Source: an uncultured Bacilli bacterium
Lineage (GTDB): Bacteria > Bacillota_I > Bacilli_A > RF39 > UBA660
Length of the DNA: 14,887 bases
Reading direction: 5' to 3'
Assembly: GCA_947627405.1 (NCBI GenBank)
Contig: CANQVY010000015.1
Span: 1-14,887, forward strand
The notes under the pieces were generated by a model that saw nothing but the letters and a program-made list of their open reading frames with translations, was not told where the DNA came from and made no database searches. Position 1 is the stretch's first letter; every line of letters starts with the position of its first letter. A program made the position numbers and the translations under genes. This document shows positions 7,115-14,014 of the stretch, piece by piece.

Positions 7115-7151
7115 CAAGACATAAATTTTTAAAATTTTGTCTTGTTTTTTT
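7115..7151 (+). terminator. Intrinsic terminator after the 250-residue gene
   Basis: CAAGACA (7115-7121) pairs perfectly with TGTCTTG (7138-7144) around an AT-rich, partly self-complementary interior, followed by seven T (7145-7151). Confidence 0.88.
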
Positions 7152-7334
7152 GTTACATAATATAATAAGATATCGGTTTAAAAAATTTCTATAATTATTG
7201 CTTGAATAGTTTTGAATAAATATTTATTGAATAAAAAAAGATCGTATTTGACTTAAAAAAACATTAAAGCAATATTAGAGAAAAATTAGAAAATTAAAAA
7301 CATAGAATTAGTGATTATACAAGGCTTTAGAATA
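7152..7334. other. AT-rich gene-free stretch between convergent genes
   Basis: No credible gene is visible between the terminator and the 3' end of the PBP gene. It holds three copies of TTGAATA (7202-7208, 7212-7218, 7227-7233) and a 14-base perfect palindrome AATAAATATTTATT (7215-7228) bridging two of them. In DNA this AT-rich such patterns can arise by chance. Confidence 0.5.
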
Positions 7335-7359
7335 CGGGAAGAAACGCCCGAAATTTTTT
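7335..7359 (+). terminator. Possible hairpin with T run near the PBP 3' end
   Basis: CGGG (7335-7338) and CCCG (7347-7350) form a 4-bp GC stem with an 8-base loop, then AAA and six T (7354-7359). As oriented it would stop plus-strand transcripts, which here have no obvious source. On the minus strand the same hairpin follows the PBP stop codon but has only a poor T tail (TATTCT). Confidence 0.35.
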
Positions 7360-9310
7360 ATTTATCTTTTTTTTCAATCTCATCAAAAACGGGATCGTCT
7401 TCACTTGGTTCACTGCCTTTAATGTAATACATAATTTTCGCTTTTTTATTTTCTTTACTGGCGGGTTTACCGGTAATTGGATCTACCAAAACGCCTACGA
7501 CATTATCTGGAATTTCGTACCAATGATTTTCCGTTCCATCTAAATAGGTTTCCATAGAATTAATCCATATATCTTTTGTAAATTTATAATCAGTATCTTT
7601 TATATTTCGATTGTCATCATATCCACACCAAACTGCCGTTACAACATCTGGAGTATACCCAATATAGATACTATCTGTATCAGTGGTTCCAGATTTTAAA
7701 GCATAAGTATGTGTCATCTTAGAAGCTAAGGAAATGGCTGTTGGATAATTATAATCAATAAAAGCTGAATCATAAGTAGAGGTAAGAAGATTACTTAAAA
7801 TAAAAGTCACACTTCCACTTAGAACCTGACTTTTTTCTTCTTTTGCTTCATAAAGGACATCGCCTTTTGAATTTTCCACTTTATGAATTAAATAAGGCTT
7901 TATTTTATATCCACTATTTGCAAAGGCTGCATACCCACCCACCAATTCTTTTAAATACATTTCATAGGTTCCTAAAGGTAGAGAAGCAACAGCCTTTAAT
8001 TTTGAAGTAATTCCAACTCGTTTAGCGGTATCTACAAGAACGTCTTCTCCCAAAAACATATGTGTCTTTACTGCATATATATTATCCGAATAAGCTATAG
8101 CTGTTGCTAGTGAAATTGGTTTTTCTGCATATTTATTATTGTAGTTTTTAGGAGAATAGGTTTCATTGTTGTTTAAAGTAAATGTGGTTTGTTCACTTTT
8201 AAAAGCTGTAGAAGAAGTAAATCCATTTTCAAGGGCCGCATAGTATAAAAAAGGCTTCATTGTTGATCCTATTTGTCTCTTGGATAAAATGGCACGATTA
8301 TATTCGCTTTTTCGATAATCTTTTCCTCCCACCAATCCCAAAATTTTCCCATTATTAGGGTTCATCATTATAGAAGCCGTTTGTATTTCTGTATCCTTTG
8401 TTATAGTGTTTTTTGTGCTAGATTCCAATGCTTTTTGAGCTTTGATATTCATATTTGTATAGATTTTCAATCCTCCAGAAGTAATTAAAGAATTGGAAAT
8501 GCCTAATTGTTCAAGTTCATTATTTACTGCATTAATATAATACATGTAATTTAAAGTTTCATCATTTTCTAAATTTCCTATAATCTCCAGTTTTTCATTA
8601 TAGGCTGCATCTGCTTCCTTTTGCGTAATGTATTTATTTTTAACCATGGTGGATAAAATATACTTTTGTCTTTTTTTAGCTGTATCAAAATCATTGACGG
8701 GAGAATAATTTGCAGGGGATTTAGGTATTCCAGCTAATATAGTGGCTTCGGCTAAAGATAAATCTTTAGCGCTTTTATTAAAATAGAATTTACTGGCTTT
8801 TTCAATTCCATACATTCCATGTCCATAATTGATTGTATTTAAATAACCTTCTAATATTTGATCTTTTGAATAATGAGCTTCAATTTCCATTGTCAACCAC
8901 ATTTCATCCCATTTTCTAGACCAAGTTTGATCAAAATCTAAATATAAATTTTTAACATATTGTTGTGAAATTGTTGAAGCACCCTGTTTGGAACCACTTT
9001 TAAGATTGGTAAGCATTGCTTTAGCTATACGAACAAAATCAAAACCATGATGTGAATAAAAATTTTTATCTTCACTTGATATAGTCGCATTGATAATATT
9101 TTGATTAATATTTTCCAAATTTGCCCAAGTGCTTGTGCCATTTCCTTGATAAAAAACTGTATTCGTATTATCAAAATAAGTAATTCCTTCGCTTGAGGTA
9201 ATATTCACGGTAGGAGTTAGTTTTACATAAAAATAACAACACACCGTAAAAATAGTACATAATAAAGTAAAAAACAAAAAAAATTTCCATAAATTTCTAA
9301 ATAAACGCAT
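7358..9310 (-). CDS. Class A penicillin-binding protein (bifunctional glycosyltransferase/transpeptidase)
   Basis: A 650-residue membrane-anchored enzyme that polymerises lipid II glycan chains and cross-links them outside the cell. One N-terminal membrane helix (about 9-29). GT51 glycosyltransferase motifs: EDKNFYSHHG (80-89, catalytic Glu80), QGASTISQQ (109-117), EGYLNTINYG (154-163). Transpeptidase motifs: GSTMKP with nucleophile Ser349 and Lys352, SDN (408-410), KSGTTD (539-544). The C-terminus is a short acidic/lysine tail without PASTA or FN3 domains. Start ATG 9310 has GAGG about 8 bases upstream. It is monocistronic and convergent with the 250-residue gene. I cannot assign it to PBP1, PbpF, PbpG or a 2A type; a sigma-E-like motif ahead of it would suit a sporulation role but is weak. 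All catalytic residues are present. Confidence 0.95.
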   Translation of the reverse strand: MRLFRNLWKFFLFFTLLCTIFTVCCYFYVKLTPTVNITSSEGITYFDNTNTVFYQGNGTSTWANLENINQNIINATISSEDKNFYSHHGFDFVRIAKAMLTNLKSGSKQGASTISQQYVKNLYLDFDQTWSRKWDEMWLTMEIEAHYSKDQILEGYLNTINYGHGMYGIEKASKFYFNKSAKDLSLAEATILAGIPKSPANYSPVNDFDTAKKRQKYILSTMVKNKYITQKEADAAYNEKLEIIGNLENDETLNYMYYINAVNNELEQLGISNSLITSGGLKIYTNMNIKAQKALESSTKNTITKDTEIQTASIMMNPNNGKILGLVGGKDYRKSEYNRAILSKRQIGSTMKPFLYYAALENGFTSSTAFKSEQTTFTLNNNETYSPKNYNNKYAEKPISLATAIAYSDNIYAVKTHMFLGEDVLVDTAKRVGITSKLKAVASLPLGTYEMYLKELVGGYAAFANSGYKIKPYLIHKVENSKGDVLYEAKEEKSQVLSGSVTFILSNLLTSTYDSAFIDYNYPTAISLASKMTHTYALKSGTTDTDSIYIGYTPDVVTAVWCGYDDNRNIKDTDYKFTKDIWINSMETYLDGTENHWYEIPDNVVGVLVDPITGKPASKENKKAKIMYYIKGSEPSEDDPVFDEIEKKDK

Positions 9311-9327
9311 ATAAAAACCTCATTTCA

Positions 9328-9360
9328 TTTATAGTATGAAAAAAAACAAAAAAAATATGT
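9328..9360 (-). promoter_or_regulatory. Promoter region of the class A PBP gene (possibly sigma-E-like)
   Basis: On the minus strand ACATATT (9360-9354), 15 bases, then CATACTATAAA (9338-9328). TATAAA (9333-9328) could be a sigma-A -10. Equally, ATATT and CATACTAT resemble the sporulation sigma-E elements (-35 ATATT, -10 CATACAnT), with one mismatch in the -10. The spacer is almost all T, which raises the odds of a chance match. Confidence 0.45.
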
Positions 9361-9377
9361 ACTAAAAAAACAGAATA

Positions 9378-9386
9378 TGTTATAAT
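9378..9386 (+). promoter_or_regulatory. Extended -10 promoter of the DUF1934-argS operon
   Basis: TGTTATAAT, identical to the pduL -10. The -35 region (TGTACT at 9358-9363, 17 bases away) is weak. The expected start is near 9393. There is no T-box or other long leader ahead of argS. Confidence 0.6.
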
Positions 9387-9406
9387 CTGTTGTAGAAATT
9401 GTCATT

Positions 9407-9412
9407 GGAGGA
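9407..9412 (+). promoter_or_regulatory. Ribosome binding site deciding the DUF1934 start
   Basis: GGAGGA lies 7 bases before TTG 9420. The frame is open further up to TTG 9399, but that codon has no ribosome binding site and the GGAGGA would fall inside the gene. Confidence 0.75.
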
Positions 9413-9419
9413 TTTTGTT

Positions 9420-9764
9420 TTGAAACTAAAAATAAAGGTAATAATAAAAAATCAGTCACAAAAAATAGAAAAAAAATATAATGCTATATTAAAAAACAGC
9501 AAAATAATAAAATATATGGAAAAAGAAAACACAAAAGTCCAAATGGATATGGAAAGATTAACTTTAACAAGAGAAAACAATCAATTCAAAATGGAATATA
9601 ATTTTAAAACAGGAAGAGGAAAAATAAATATGAAAGAATTAAAAAGGAATATCGAACTTCCTATACTTGTTGAAAAAATATTATATGAGAAAAACCAATT
9701 TTTAGTAGAATACAAAATTGATAAAGAAAAATTTACTTATTCCATAGAATGGAGGTCTATATGA
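9420..9764 (+). CDS. DUF1934 family protein (YwiB-like)
   Basis: A 114-residue protein starting at TTG. It consists largely of alternating hydrophobic/charged strands (KLKIKVIIKN, NQFKMEYNFKTGRGKINM, NQFLVEYKIDKEKFTYSIEW), as expected of the small calycin-like beta barrel of the DUF1934/YwiB family. The function of the family is unknown. Assignment rests mainly on size, strand pattern and position: in Bacillus the DUF1934 gene ywiB is paired with argS, as here. The stop codon TGA overlaps the argS start (ATGA, 9761-9764), so translation is coupled. It is very rich in Lys and Ile. Sequence similarity to other members is low by eye, so the family call is moderate. Confidence 0.7.
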   Translation: MKLKIKVIIKNQSQKIEKKYNAILKNSKIIKYMEKENTKVQMDMERLTLTRENNQFKMEYNFKTGRGKINMKELKRNIELPILVEKILYEKNQFLVEYKIDKEKFTYSIEWRSI

Positions 9765-11512
9765 GTATTATAAAAGAAATAGAAAAAATAGTTAGCACGT
9801 GTATAAAAGACTTGGGGTATGAATGTAATGAAATAACTTTATTACCTTCTTCACGACCTGATTTAGGACAATTTCAGGTTAATGAAGCTATGATGCTAGG
9901 AAAGAAAAATAGTAAAAACCCAAGAGAAATTGCCGAAGAAATTGTACAACAATTAAAAAATAAACCTTTTTTTACTAAGCTAAATATTGCAGGGCCAGGT
10001 TTTATAAATTTGTCTTTATCTGATTCTTTTTTAATAGAAAGTATCAATAAGATGAAAGATCCAAGAGCAAACAATATAGATTATCCTTTACCAAAAAAAA
10101 TTATAATTGATTACGGTGGAGCAAATATTGCAAAAGAATTACATGTAGGACATTTAAGATCAGCTAATATTGGTGAAAGCTTAAAGCGTTTAGCAAAATT
10201 GTTAGGAAATGAAGTAATCGGAGATGTCCATTTAGGAGATTGGGGATTGCCTTTGGGCCTTATTATTCGTGAAATAAAAGAAATGTATCCAGATCTTGTT
10301 TATTTTGATGAGAATTATAAAGGAGAATATCCTAAAGAATTTCCTATAACAGTAGACGATTTAGCTTTTATTTATCCTAAAGCCAGTCGAAGAAAAAAAG
10401 AAGATGAACAATATTTAAAAGAAGCCCAAGAAATCACAGCCAAATTGCAAGAAGGGCAAAGAGGATATAGGGCCTTATGGCAACACATTGTAGATACATC
10501 ATTAATTGATATAAAAAATGTGTATGAAGATTTAAATACCCAATTTGATTTATGGTTAGGAGAAAGCCATGCACATAGTTCCATTCCTATAGTTATTGAT
10601 ATTTTTAAGCAAAAAAAATTAGTGAAAAAAGATGATGGAGCTTTAATTGTAGAAGTTAAAGATCCTAAAGATAAGAAAGAAGTTCCACCAGTTTTATTAG
10701 TAAAATCAAATAACGGAGCAGGCTATCAAACAACAGAAATTGCTACGCTTTATAATCGTATTCAAGATTACAATCCAGATGCGATATGGTATTTAGCCGA
10801 TTCTAGACAGGCACTTCATTTTGAACAAGTTTTTAGAGCTTGTAGAAAAGCAGAAATTGTAAAAGAGGATGTTTCTTTGGAATATTTGCCTTTTGGAACA
10901 ATTAATGGAGCAGATGGCAAACCATTTAAGACCAGAGATGGAGGCGTAATGTCATTAAAAAAATTAATTAATATGGTCGAAGAAGAAGCATTAAAAAGAA
11001 TAAATGTAGAGATCGTTGGAGAAGAAAAAAAGCAAACTACAGCACATACAATTGCTATATCGACAATTAAATACGCCGATTTACTTCCTTATCGAACGAC
11101 TGATTATATTTTTGATCCAAAGAAATTTTTAGAAGCAGAAGGGAAAACAGCTCCTTATCTTTTATACTCTACCATTCGTATAAGATCTTTATTAAATAAA
11201 GCCAAAGAACAAAACGAAACCATAGAACAATATCATAAAGTGTTTACAAATAGTGAAAAAGATGTTGTCTTATTATTATTACAGCTTCCTAAAATACTTA
11301 CCAAATCTTATGAAATGAGAAGTTTAAATGAAATTTGTGATTTTTTATATCGATTAACCAATAGTTATAATAAATTCTATAGTGAAAATAGAATATTAAT
11401 TGAAAAAGATTTAAGTAAAAAAGAAAGTTGGTTATTTTTATCACAAGTTGTATATAATACGAATATAATGCTTTTAGACACCCTGGGGTTAACTATTCCA
11501 GAAAAAATGTAA
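9761..11512 (+). CDS. argS: Arginine-tRNA ligase
   Basis: A 583-residue class I aminoacyl-tRNA synthetase that charges tRNA-Arg. Features: N-terminal Add-1 domain (1-100); HIGH-type motif HVGH (128-131) within ANIAKELHVGHLRSANIG; GDVHLGDWG (154-162); IWYLADSRQALHFEQVF (342-358); the region replacing KMSK, GKPFKTRDGGVMSL (386-399); and a C-terminal anticodon-binding helical domain ending in LGLTIPEKM, matching the canonical ArgRS C-terminus. Length is normal. The start is ATG 9761, with GGAGGT at 9751-9756 inside the end of the DUF1934 gene; the frame is open to ATG 9749, which lies before that site. ArgRS commonly lacks a true KMSK, so its absence is not a defect. The residues before HVGH (GGANIAKE) differ from the more usual SSPNIAKP. 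Confidence 0.97.
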   Translation: MSIIKEIEKIVSTCIKDLGYECNEITLLPSSRPDLGQFQVNEAMMLGKKNSKNPREIAEEIVQQLKNKPFFTKLNIAGPGFINLSLSDSFLIESINKMKDPRANNIDYPLPKKIIIDYGGANIAKELHVGHLRSANIGESLKRLAKLLGNEVIGDVHLGDWGLPLGLIIREIKEMYPDLVYFDENYKGEYPKEFPITVDDLAFIYPKASRRKKEDEQYLKEAQEITAKLQEGQRGYRALWQHIVDTSLIDIKNVYEDLNTQFDLWLGESHAHSSIPIVIDIFKQKKLVKKDDGALIVEVKDPKDKKEVPPVLLVKSNNGAGYQTTEIATLYNRIQDYNPDAIWYLADSRQALHFEQVFRACRKAEIVKEDVSLEYLPFGTINGADGKPFKTRDGGVMSLKKLINMVEEEALKRINVEIVGEEKKQTTAHTIAISTIKYADLLPYRTTDYIFDPKKFLEAEGKTAPYLLYSTIRIRSLLNKAKEQNETIEQYHKVFTNSEKDVVLLLLQLPKILTKSYEMRSLNEICDFLYRLTNSYNKFYSENRILIEKDLSKKESWLFLSQVVYNTNIMLLDTLGLTIPEKM

Positions 11513-11519
11513 AAATGTA

Positions 11520-11548
11520 TTGTAATTCTATATAAAGTATGATATAAA
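11520..11548 (+). promoter_or_regulatory. Promoter of rpoE
   Basis: TTGTAA (11520-11525), 17-base spacer, TATAAA (11543-11548), with TG one base before the -10. It lies in the argS-rpoE gap, which has no terminator, so rpoE can be read both from argS and from here. Confidence 0.65.
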
Positions 11549-11601
11549 TTTAGGTGTTTATTACATATAAAAAGTTTGTAATTTTGTGTAGGAGGCGAAT
11601 T

Positions 11602-12030
11602 ATGAAAAAGACAATTGCAAAATATACAAAAGAAGAGTTAGAGTTATTATCATATAAAGACATAACAAATTTAATCCTAGAAGAACAACAAGCAATGAAT
11701 ACTGCTGATTTGTTTAAACAAATTATTAACCTATTGGGATTATCTAATAAAGAATATGAGGCAAAGATAGGAGATTATTATACCTCTTTAACAACAGATA
11801 AAAGGTTTATAATGTTAGATAATGGTTGTTGGGATTTAAGAGCTAGACATAAATCTGATAAAATTGTAAAATTAGAAGAAGACGATGAGGAAGATGAAGA
11901 ATTAGAAGAAGTAGAAAAAGAGGAAGATTCTAACGACTATGATGCTGCTGTAGAAGACAACTATGAGGATACAGATGATGATTTAAAAGATTTAGTAGTA
12001 ATAGATGAAGATGAATTAGAAATAGAATAA
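11602..12030 (+). CDS. rpoE: DNA-directed RNA polymerase subunit delta
   Basis: A 142-residue delta subunit, found in Bacilli and relatives, which binds RNA polymerase, lowers non-specific nucleic-acid binding and speeds recycling. The N-terminal HARE-HTH winged-helix domain (about 10-82) includes MNTADLFKQIINLLGLS and KIGDYYTSLTTDKRFIMLDN, ending at WDLR. A short basic stretch (ARHKSDKIVK) precedes a disordered, almost wholly Asp/Glu tail (92-142), the part that mimics and displaces nucleic acid. The start is ATG 11602 with AGGAGG at 11590-11595; the open frame runs up to 11554 but only the downstream ATG has a ribosome binding site. It is somewhat shorter than B. subtilis delta (~173), the difference lying in the tail. 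It has its own promoter and a strong terminator. Confidence 0.92.
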   Translation: MKKTIAKYTKEELELLSYKDITNLILEEQQAMNTADLFKQIINLLGLSNKEYEAKIGDYYTSLTTDKRFIMLDNGCWDLRARHKSDKIVKLEEDDEEDEELEEVEKEEDSNDYDAAVEDNYEDTDDDLKDLVVIDEDELEIE

Positions 12031-12059
12031 AGCACCTTTTTACATGGTGTTTTATTGTT
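12029..12059 (+). terminator. Intrinsic terminator after rpoE
   Basis: AAAGCACC (12029-12036) pairs with GGTGTTTT (12046-12053) through 8 bp including one G-T, loop of 9 bases, then a T-rich tail (TTTTATTGTTT). It overlaps the rpoE stop codon. Confidence 0.82.
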
Positions 12060-12064
12060 TAATG

Positions 12065-12073
12065 TGTTATACT
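12065..12073 (+). promoter_or_regulatory. Extended -10 promoter of prfA-prmC
   Basis: TGTTATACT, one base from the ideal extended -10; no convincing -35. The expected start near 12080 gives a leader of about 16 bases to ATG 12096. It sits right behind the rpoE terminator. Confidence 0.55.
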
Positions 12074-12095
12074 GCGAAAAAGAAAGGGTGATCGT

Positions 12096-13157
12096 ATGTT
12101 TAATAGACTGGAAGCTATCGAAGAAAAATACAAGAATTTAAATAAAGAGTTGATGGATCCAGCTACTCTAAGCGATATTAATAAAACAACAAAAATTTCA
12201 AAGGAGATAAGTGAATTAGAAGAAGTAGTAAATTGTTATGAAGAATATAAGCAGATTTTAAGGGATTTAGAAGAAGTCAACGAAATGGTAAAAGACAAGG
12301 AATTAGCAGATATGGCCAAAGAAGAGTTGCCAAGATTAAATGAAGAAGAAATAAAATTAAAAAACAAACTAGAGATATTATTACTTCCAAAAGATCAAAA
12401 TGATTCCAAGAATGTAATTGTAGAAATCCGAGGAGCAGCTGGAGGAGATGAAGCAAATATATTCGCGGGAGATTTATATAGGATGTATTGTAAATATGCT
12501 GAAAAGCAAGGGTTTAGTGTTGAAACAATTAACTCCATTGATGGCGAAGCAGGAGGATTTACAATTGTTGAGTTTATCATAAAAGGAGCAGGTGCTTATT
12601 CAAAATTAAAATATGAAAGTGGATCTCATAGAGTACAAAGAGTACCTATTACTGAATCCAACGGAAGATTGCAAACTTCAACAGCCACAGTACTCGTAAT
12701 GCCAGAAGCAGAGGATGTAGATATTCAAATTGATGAAAAAGATATAAAAGTAGACGTCTATAGATCTTCTGGATGTGGAGGACAAGGTGTAAATACTACC
12801 GATAGTGCGGTAAGGATGACACACTTACCAACAGGAATTGTGGTTACTTGTCAAAATGAAAGAAGTCAGATTAAAAATAGAGAAAGAGCTTTGAAAGTAT
12901 TAAAAGCAAGAATTTATGAAGCAAAAATGCAAGAAGAAGAAGCGAAAGCAGGAAATGAAAGAAAAAATAAAATTGGTACAGGAGATAGAGCAGAAAAAAT
13001 AAGAACCTATAATTATCCACAAAATCGAGTAACAGATCATAGAATCAATTTTACAACAAAACAATTGGATAGAGTGATGGAAGGGGATCTAAATGAAATT
13101 ATAGAAGCTTTAATTTCAGAAGATCAAAGAAGAAAATTAGCAGGCGATGAAGATTAA
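12096..13157 (+). CDS. prfA: Peptide chain release factor 1
   Basis: A 353-residue class I release factor reading UAA and UAG. The N-terminal coiled-coil domain (1-100) is followed by the decoding domain with the tripeptide PIT (184-186, the PxT signature of RF1 rather than the SPF of RF2) and the catalytic GGQ loop RSSGCGGQGVNTTDSAVR (223-240, Gln230). Length is normal and the TxDxR..NFTTKQLD C-terminal part is intact. Two positions are unusual: Gln193 in GRLQTSTATV, where the family normally has His (HTS motif), and Gly231 after GGQ, commonly His. The gene has its own extended -10 promoter and overlaps prmC by 11 bases. TGA appears to act as a stop codon in this window, so a partner RF2 is expected elsewhere. 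Confidence 0.97.
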   Translation: MFNRLEAIEEKYKNLNKELMDPATLSDINKTTKISKEISELEEVVNCYEEYKQILRDLEEVNEMVKDKELADMAKEELPRLNEEEIKLKNKLEILLLPKDQNDSKNVIVEIRGAAGGDEANIFAGDLYRMYCKYAEKQGFSVETINSIDGEAGGFTIVEFIIKGAGAYSKLKYESGSHRVQRVPITESNGRLQTSTATVLVMPEAEDVDIQIDEKDIKVDVYRSSGCGGQGVNTTDSAVRMTHLPTGIVVTCQNERSQIKNRERALKVLKARIYEAKMQEEEAKAGNERKNKIGTGDRAEKIRTYNYPQNRVTDHRINFTTKQLDRVMEGDLNEIIEALISEDQRRKLAGDED

Positions 13158-13971
13158 AGATTTAATTGATTATGGAAACAAATACTTACATAAAGATAAA
13201 GTAAAGCTAATTATAGGAAGTGTCTTAGATTATAACCCTTTAGAATTGTATAATCATTTAGAAGAAAATGTAGAAGGGGAAAAAAGGCAAAAGATAGAAA
13301 AAATAATTCATGCTTTAGTGAATAATATACCCATTCAATATGCTTTAGGAAACACCGATTTTTATGGGTATAATTTTATAGTCAATGAAAATGTATTAAT
13401 TCCTAGATTTGAAACAGAAGAATTAGTAGAAAATATAATAAAATATATAGATATCTACTTTCCAAATCCAATTAAGATAATTGACCTTGGTTGTGGAAGT
13501 GGTGCGATAGGAATCACTTTAAAAAAAGAAAGAAACCGATGTGATGTGACCCTTTTGGATATCAGCGAAAAAGCATTAGAAGTGGCAAAAGAAAACAGTA
13601 GATTGTTAAACGCGGATGTAACTTTTATTCAAAGTGATATGTTAGAAGAAGTTCAGGGCAAATTTGATGTTATCGTTAGCAATCCACCATATATTGCAGA
13701 AGGGGAAGTAATAGAATCGATCGTAAAAGAAAATGAGCCGCACTTAGCATTGTATGCTAAAGATAATGGTCTTTACTATTATGATAAAATTTTAAAAAAA
13801 GCAAAAGATCATGTAAACGATAAATTTTTCATTGCCTTTGAAATAGGGTATAATCAAAGAGAAAAAGTTACAGAATTAGTGCATAAGTATTTAAAAGAAG
13901 TAAAAATAGTCTCTAAGAAAGATTTACAAGGAAGAGATAGAATGTTATTTATTTTTAAAAATTGTGAATAA
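13147..13971 (+). CDS. prmC: Release factor glutamine N5-methyltransferase PrmC
   Basis: A 274-residue SAM-dependent methyltransferase that methylates the Gln of the GGQ motif in RF1 and RF2. The N-terminal helical substrate-binding domain (1-75) is followed by the linker motif IPRFETEELVE (85-95), SAM motif I DLGCGSGAIGI (113-123), acidic motif II (LLDIS, Asp138) and the catalytic NPPYI (179-183). The start ATG 13147 lies inside the end of prfA (11-base overlap, different frame) with only a weak AGCAGG-like site upstream, so translation is probably coupled to prfA, its substrate. This prfA-prmC pair is widely conserved. No terminator is obvious before spoIIR except the hairpin at 13981-14010. 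All key residues are present. Confidence 0.96.
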   Translation: MKIKDLIDYGNKYLHKDKVKLIIGSVLDYNPLELYNHLEENVEGEKRQKIEKIIHALVNNIPIQYALGNTDFYGYNFIVNENVLIPRFETEELVENIIKYIDIYFPNPIKIIDLGCGSGAIGITLKKERNRCDVTLLDISEKALEVAKENSRLLNADVTFIQSDMLEEVQGKFDVIVSNPPYIAEGEVIESIVKENEPHLALYAKDNGLYYYDKILKKAKDHVNDKFFIAFEIGYNQREKVTELVHKYLKEVKIVSKKDLQGRDRMLFIFKNCE

Positions 13972-13980
13972 AAAACAAAC

Positions 13981-14010
13981 AAACTACCCAATATGGAATT
14001 GAGGTGGTTT
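13981..14010 (+). promoter_or_regulatory. Hairpin burying the spoIIR ribosome binding site
   Basis: AAACTACCCAAT (13981-13992) pairs with ATTG-A-GGTGGTTT (13998-14010): 12 base pairs with one G-T pair, one bulged A (14002) and a 5-base loop. The 3' arm contains GAGGTGG (14001-14007), the only good ribosome binding site for spoIIR. The stem is followed by TATT, so it might also act as a weak terminator or attenuator behind prmC. Confidence 0.6.
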
Positions 14011-14014
14011 TATT

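Noticed and set aside
6833..7117. Minus-strand open frame of 94 codons with a hydrophobic N-terminus
   Set aside because: It lies antisense to the 250-residue gene, overlaps its terminator and shows no ribosome binding site; best read as a shadow.
9311..9419. T-box or other riboswitch ahead of the DUF1934-argS operon
   Set aside because: The leader from the predicted start is under 30 bases and no T-box sequence is seen.
1504..12580. Other minus-strand open frames inside murE, the symporter gene, argS (two) and prfA
   Set aside because: All are fully antisense to well-supported genes, of low complexity and without start signals.
13881..13907. Possible sigma-F promoter for spoIIR inside prmC (GCATA and AGTAAAAAT)
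   Set aside because: The spacing is 13 bases, shorter than expected, the first G of the -10 is missing, and it lies over 100 bases upstream.
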